DNA from: Rhodamnia argentea
Taxonomy: Eukaryota > Streptophyta > Magnoliopsida > Myrtales > Myrtaceae
Reading direction: 5' to 3'
DNA length: 64,000 nt
NCBI RefSeq assembly: GCF_020921035.1
Contig: NC_063151.1
Location: 26,914,934-26,978,933, forward strand
Part shown: positions 59,526 through 64,000 of the stretch, one piece after another
Layout of the letters: each line of letters begins with the position of its first letter
How positions within the stretch are numbered: position 1 is the stretch's first letter
Made by a program: the position numbers and the translations under genes
Notes under the pieces: model-generated
Database searches by the model: none
What the model was told of the DNA's origin: nothing
Seen by the model: only the letters and a program-made list of their open reading frames with translations

Positions 59526-60228
59526 GAGTGAACAGCTTCAGAGAATGAAAGTTAGATAGTTGTGAAGGAATTTGTCCATGAAAGTTGTTCTCATCAAAAC
59601 CCATTGTATTCAACCTGGTCAATTCCTAAAGAAGAATGAATTGTCCCTCCGATCTAATAGTAGAAATGGCAGATTTCGTAAATTTCCCAAATTCGAAGGG
59701 AGATCACTTGAAAGCTCATTTAGGAACATATTCAATATTTTGAGATTCGCGAGATTTTCGCTTTGTATCGGAGTATCGAAATTTATTCACGAGATTTTCA
59801 TTTCGTATCATTGGTTGTCAATTGAAGTGACTCTAGCTTTGTACAATTCGGTATTGACAATAGCCCTAGTGATATTTCAACATGTATTGACAACATTATT
59901 AACTCTCTAAGAGGAAAATTTTCTTTCGGCCTTTTAATAGTTAATAATCTCTTTGCGAGGTTAATAACTTTCATATGAAAAGTAGGTAAGTGATTATACT
60001 AACTACTAAATGGCGAACTCAAAATTTACCTAGTGATATTTCAACATGTGTTGACGTATTCAAGTAACTTTTCACCAGTCGCGCATATCAATAACTAAAA
60101 ATTTTGTCATCATGAAAAGTAACTTTACTTTGAATTTTTTTTTAACTTAGTAACTTCACAAAAAAAAAAAAAAAAACTAACTTCATTACGCTTATGGTTA
60201 CTTTTTATTAGAGAAGCAATTTTGAGAG
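59526..60228. other. Intergenic AT-rich DNA
   Basis: No gene supported. One open frame (59572-59910) has no family resemblance I can name. Confidence 0.5.
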
Positions 60229-60698
60229 GAAAAGTACTAAAAAAATAACAAACCTTTTAATTGAATTGATTTAGTTCTAAATTTTTTCACATTGGTACCA
60301 ATTCAATCCATCCGGTTGATTTATGCCAAAAATTGCTAACAATGGACACTAGCTATCTTACATGGCATGACTGGCTCTAATATTGACATTTTTTCATGAT
60401 TTTTTTATATTTTTTATTTTTTTTCTTTCCCTTTCTTCCGTGGCCTATGTCGACACCGACAGAGAGTGAGCATCAGTAGGGGAAACCCTCGGCAGCCACC
60501 GGCACAGGCATGGAAGGAAAACAAAGAAATAAATAATTAATTAAAAAATATTTAAAAATATTCACATTAGCGCCGACCGTGCCACATAAGAAAATCAACA
60601 TCCAAGTGACCCTAAATTGACCGGACAGGCTGAATTGGTATCAATGTGAACAAATTGAAGACTAAATGAGTTGGGTGAACAATTTTAAAGACATTTTC
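60229..60698. mobile_element. Foldback-type inverted-repeat element
   Basis: The left arm contains TTCACATTGGTACCAATTCA and the right arm its complement, TGAATTGGTATCAATGTGAA. The arms are about 100 bp. The middle holds GGCATGACTGGC-type unique sequence. No target duplication is evident. Confidence 0.7.
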
Positions 60699-62397
60699 AC
60701 ACCACTCGAGATTTCGTGATTTGTTGGGTGACCAATTTTAGGAGCTGCTTCGGAAGCACCAAATTAATTTTTCCTCTTAAGCGTTTCCCAGAGGACATCT
60801 GCTCCTTCCAGAAGGAAATTGCCGGGTGCCCCGACAGCTTGGGCTCTCACCTTGGGCCTCTATTGTTAGTTCTAGTAGATCTGCTCTTCGCTGGAGGCCC
60901 ATCTCACACCATTTCTGAGTCGTGACGCACGACTCTTTTCACACTTTGATCCCCGATAATGCTGTGTTCAAAAGAACCAATTGCCCTCAAAACCATACCA
61001 AAAAAAATGGAATAATTTTCCTTTCCCAGAAAACAGAGGAACTGTATTGTCATTCTATGTTTGCCAAGAAATTTCTGGCTTTTCCCAATGATTTCTTTAT
61101 GAATAATGGTGAGATGACCGTCCTCTTTGGAATGACAAAGTGACGGTCCTTACACATTTTCATTGCGTGATAGATGGATCTGTGTTGTGCTGTGTATGGA
61201 TCCCCCACACTCTTTGGCTTGTATTGGAGAGAGAACAAATTTGTGGCTAGTTTCTTACCGTCAGGCTGGCAACACTCTTTTCTTTATTTTCTTTTTCAAA
61301 TCAGATCCCCGTATTTTTTGATTCATCGAAAAAAGCAGTTTTGCTTTCGCGGATTTTTTTAATCAAGTCCATTTGACGTCCAAATCCGAGTCGGTTAATC
61401 TAGTCGAATTTTGCATTAGGGGAATTTGAACGAAAAAAAAAATCTATATAAAAGTGGAAGGATTTGAATGGACAAATTAAACATAGATTGAGGAGACTAA
61501 GTAGAGTTTCAAATAGAAATATAGTGGAAATTCTGTGGGATTATCAAAATCGGTTGCTTTCCACCTACCAACCTGCGGGAAATAAAGTTGACCCCATCTT
61601 TTATTTTGTTAACTAACTCCATTTGAAAAGTACTGCAATTTCTGACCTTTCTCCGTCATCTGACCCCCTTTTCTTTAGCAGCAGGGTCGAGGGAATAAAT
61701 GGCGTCTGCAACTTTTGATTTCTTTCTTCCTATTGTAGAATAAGGCCACAGCCACAGCCAGCACATCAAAAGAAGAAGACCCGTTTCACCATTTATAAAG
61801 TCTGCGGCACAAAACACAGCTAATCAGAAATTTTCTTGTCAGAGATTTTATTAGTTGCTCATGAGGTAACTCCTGCAGGGAGCTTCTCAGAGATACCCCA
61901 CAGGAAAAGATTTCTTCCAAAAAATAGGATCTTTAAGATTGATCACAGAGAGAAGAGAGAGGGGGGTTTTGACTTGCCTTGTGTTGAAAGGAACAATTTT
62001 TTATTTTTCCTAGGGAGGGAGAGAGATGATTTCACAAGCTTTGAGTTGTCAAATGGAGGAGAAGGAACTGAGAACTTCAGCAGCCTTTTTTTCTTTTTCT
62101 TCTCAGCTATGCATGACAAGAAGCTAGAATGACTTTGCTTGTAGAAGGGAAAGGAAGATATCTCCACTTCTTCACACCAATGCCAGAGAAGCAGATTCAG
62201 AGAGAAAAACCCCAGAAAGAAAGAAAAAAAAATCATATCTGACGTGAAATTTTTTTGGATTGCTCTTCGTGAACTGGGCTTTTTTGGCAACTTCCACTAT
62301 ATTAAGATGTGAACAATCTGTCAAACGTCATCACCAGCAGAAGCAAGGAAAAGAAAAGATCAGAAATTGCCATCATTTGAGGTTGAGACTGATTGAG

Positions 62398-62400
<3 letters not shown>

Positions 62401-62441
<41 letters not shown>
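62401..62441 (+). repeat. (GA)n tract ending at the ATG of EPFL copy B
   Basis: A pure GA run of about 41 bp directly abuts ATGATGATGATGATG. Copy A has only a short interrupted GA stretch here. Confidence 0.93.
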
Positions 62442-62446
<5 letters not shown>

Positions 62447-63321
62447 GATGATGATGGAGAAGAGAAGTTGTGGGGCTCTTGTGTTGGTTCTGCATTTGAG
62501 TTGGGTCTCTGCAAGAAGCTCCATTTCCGCACAGAATGGTGGTGATCTTCATGGTGTTGCTCTTCTTCAATCTGGTTAGCTGTCTTTTTTTGCCTACTGC
62601 TCAGCGCTCACTCTTTCCCTTGTGTTGAAACCCAGTTGCTTGGCTTCTTCTTCTTCTTTTTCGTGCGTATTGTCCTCTTCATTACGGCTGTTGATCTAAT
62701 AATTAAAGATTGGATTTTTTTTTCCAATTCCTATTTTCCCCAACTTCTGTTTATATCTCTGAAGAATGTTTATCTGAGATACCCATTTTATAAGTCCATT
62801 CGATGGACTCAGTTTGATTTTAACAGACTATTTAGGCACTCGTGTCATACTCATAACTCGATCAATCGCCTGTTGTTCCTTATCAAAGTTATCAAATTGA
62901 CACAAACTACAAAATGTGATCATCTTAAAACTCTGGGGTGACTATCTTCTTCATCCTCATTTGGATTCTCGTGTCCACCATAGACACGAGCAGCATTCCT
63001 GACCCATCTTACCATATGCTCAATAATGGCTGAGTAGAGACCGATCCGTCTTCAAAGCACCCAAGGACCTTGTCAGAGAGAGCGCAGGAGATCAGGAGCA
63101 GCGAAGAGGAAGAAGGAGAAGATGGGAATCAAATGGGAGCGAGCAAGGTCGGGTCGAGGCCACCGAGGTGCGAGCACAACAAGTGCTATGGTTGCACGCC
63201 CTGCGAAGCCACCCAAGTGCCAGCCACCCACGACGGGCACACCCATGTCCGGGTCCAATACACCAACTATCAGCCCGAGGGTTGGAAGTGCACGTGCGGC
63301 CCTTCCCTCTACGCCCCTTGA
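62442..63321 (+). pseudogene. EPFL copy B with in-frame stop between signal peptide and cysteine domain
   Basis: Exon 1 (62442-62574) encodes five Met codons, EKRSCGALVLVLHLSWVSA and the start of the propeptide, ending in the same phase as copy A. Exon 2 (62984-63321) begins at the matching acceptor. Codon 17 of exon 2 is TGA (63031-63033), where copy A has CGA in AATGGCCGA. The rest is open and well conserved, with CEHNKCYGCTPCEA, HVRVQYTNY and WKCTCGPSLYAP, one extra Asn inside the first Cys interval and all six Cys kept. As normally spliced, the product stops before the mature peptide. A TAG at 63035-63037 could act as an in-frame alternative acceptor that skips the stop, but its pyrimidine tract is poor. 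A recent pseudogene is the simplest reading. Confidence 0.8.
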
Positions 63322-64000
63322 CCCCTCCATAGACCATGAAGTAAAAAGACTTCTCGATTTTTCTTTCTTCAAAGTTGGTGTAATTGCTTGCGTTTTGATA
63401 TTCTAGGCTTGTGGAGCTGACCTAAGGATGATCATTGGTTTTGTTGTTTGAGCCAACTCGTGTACGGAGAGAGTGATATCGACTTAAGTTAGTGAAGTAG
63501 CAATTCTCTCCGAGTGGTTGTTAAATTTAAACTTGTTGGTAATCTGAGCTTAAATAGTATTGGGTGATTTTGAGTATCTCTTACCTCAAAAACTAGCTCG
63601 AAGGACGAAATGTTTCCTTGTTGTATTTTTTGTTGGCTTCTTTATTTTTAAAATTGATTTTTGGCTTAATTTTTTTTAATTAGAAGGGAGATTAGAATGA
63701 GCCGCCCATCTAGATCAAGTGATCCAAGGCGGTGAAGATGGAATTCTAGTTTCTCCAAAATTTGATTTATAGTGTTCAATTTTTGGGTCATTATATTTTC
63801 TTAATGGCAAATATTTGAATATTTTTAGATTTTCTTATTATATTTCTTTATGCCTTAATTTGTTGTTTTTTTAAATCAGAGGGACATTAGAATGAGCTTC
63901 AAGTGGGAATTCTAGTTTCTGAAAATTGAGGGAAATTATTTAAGTAATATTTCAATTTTGGCCTCGAAAAAAGTCAAAAAGTCAGCTTAAATGTACCTCT
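63322..64000. other. 3' flank of EPFL copy B
   Basis: AT-rich DNA with no gene seen. A short direct repeat (ACATTAGAATGAGC near 63889, related sequence near 63690) is present. Confidence 0.5.

Larger units (their letters stand above)
60820..63380. repeat. EPFL segmental duplication, copy B
   Basis: Counterpart of 55130-57780. The intron of the EPFL copy is longer here (409 against 175 bp) because unrelated sequence replaces the middle of the intron (about 62638-62936). Confidence 0.75.

Noticed and set aside
63031..63033. TGA in EPFL copy B as possible selenocysteine or programmed readthrough
   Set aside because: Land plants lack selenocysteine insertion, and copy A has Arg here. A simple CGA to TGA change is enough.

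Overview
This window is nuclear DNA from a dicot plant. It shows intron-rich genes with GT-AG splicing, the 9-bp mini-exon of plant acid invertases, plant-only families (IQD, EPFL, R2R3-MYB), AT-rich intergenic DNA and many small non-autonomous transposons. The gene set and repeats would suit a woody rosid such as a Myrtaceae species, but the sequence alone does not prove that. I see no rRNA, tRNA or CRISPR.

Positions 1-17.4 kb hold a recent tandem segmental duplication of about 7.5 kb (1-7479 and 12251-17386). Each unit carries the 3' part of a cell-wall invertase gene (+ strand) followed tail-to-tail by a glyoxylate/succinic semialdehyde reductase gene (GLYR, - strand). The second unit joins a complete invertase (10308-14069, 579 aa) and a complete 12-exon GLYR (15079-19255). 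In the first unit the visible invertase exons are intact. Its GLYR is a pseudogene with no 5' exons, a frameshift, a lost splice donor and a 2.4-kb LTR-like insertion in the last exon.

Positions 19-30 kb (- strand) hold a two-exon FHA-domain gene with a poly-Glu tail, then a 12-exon PP7-like phosphatase gene whose catalytic motifs are degraded (candidate pseudophosphatase). A 1.6-kb terminal-inverted-repeat element begins about 70 bp upstream of the FHA start codon. Positions 30.8-34.6 kb are a transposon cluster: a MULE-like foldback element containing a hAT-like element with a perfect 8-bp target duplication, a second MULE-like element with a perfect 9-bp target duplication, and a small hAT-like element. 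Then come a mitochondrial ribosomal protein L34 gene (34.9-36.4 kb, +), a MYB26-type R2R3-MYB gene (39.3-40.9 kb, -), about 9 kb of gene-poor DNA with two more inverted-repeat elements, and an IQD calmodulin-binding gene (50.7-53.5 kb, -).

Positions 55-63.4 kb contain a second segmental duplication carrying two EPF-like (EPFL) secreted peptide genes. The first (57071-57728) is intact. The second (62442-63321) has an in-frame stop between the signal peptide and the cysteine-rich domain.

The most unusual recurring signal is a set of about 20-bp micro-insertions. Each is a short end related to TTCGACCC followed by poly(A), flanked by an 11-14 bp direct repeat. They look like extremely 5'-truncated retroposon tails.
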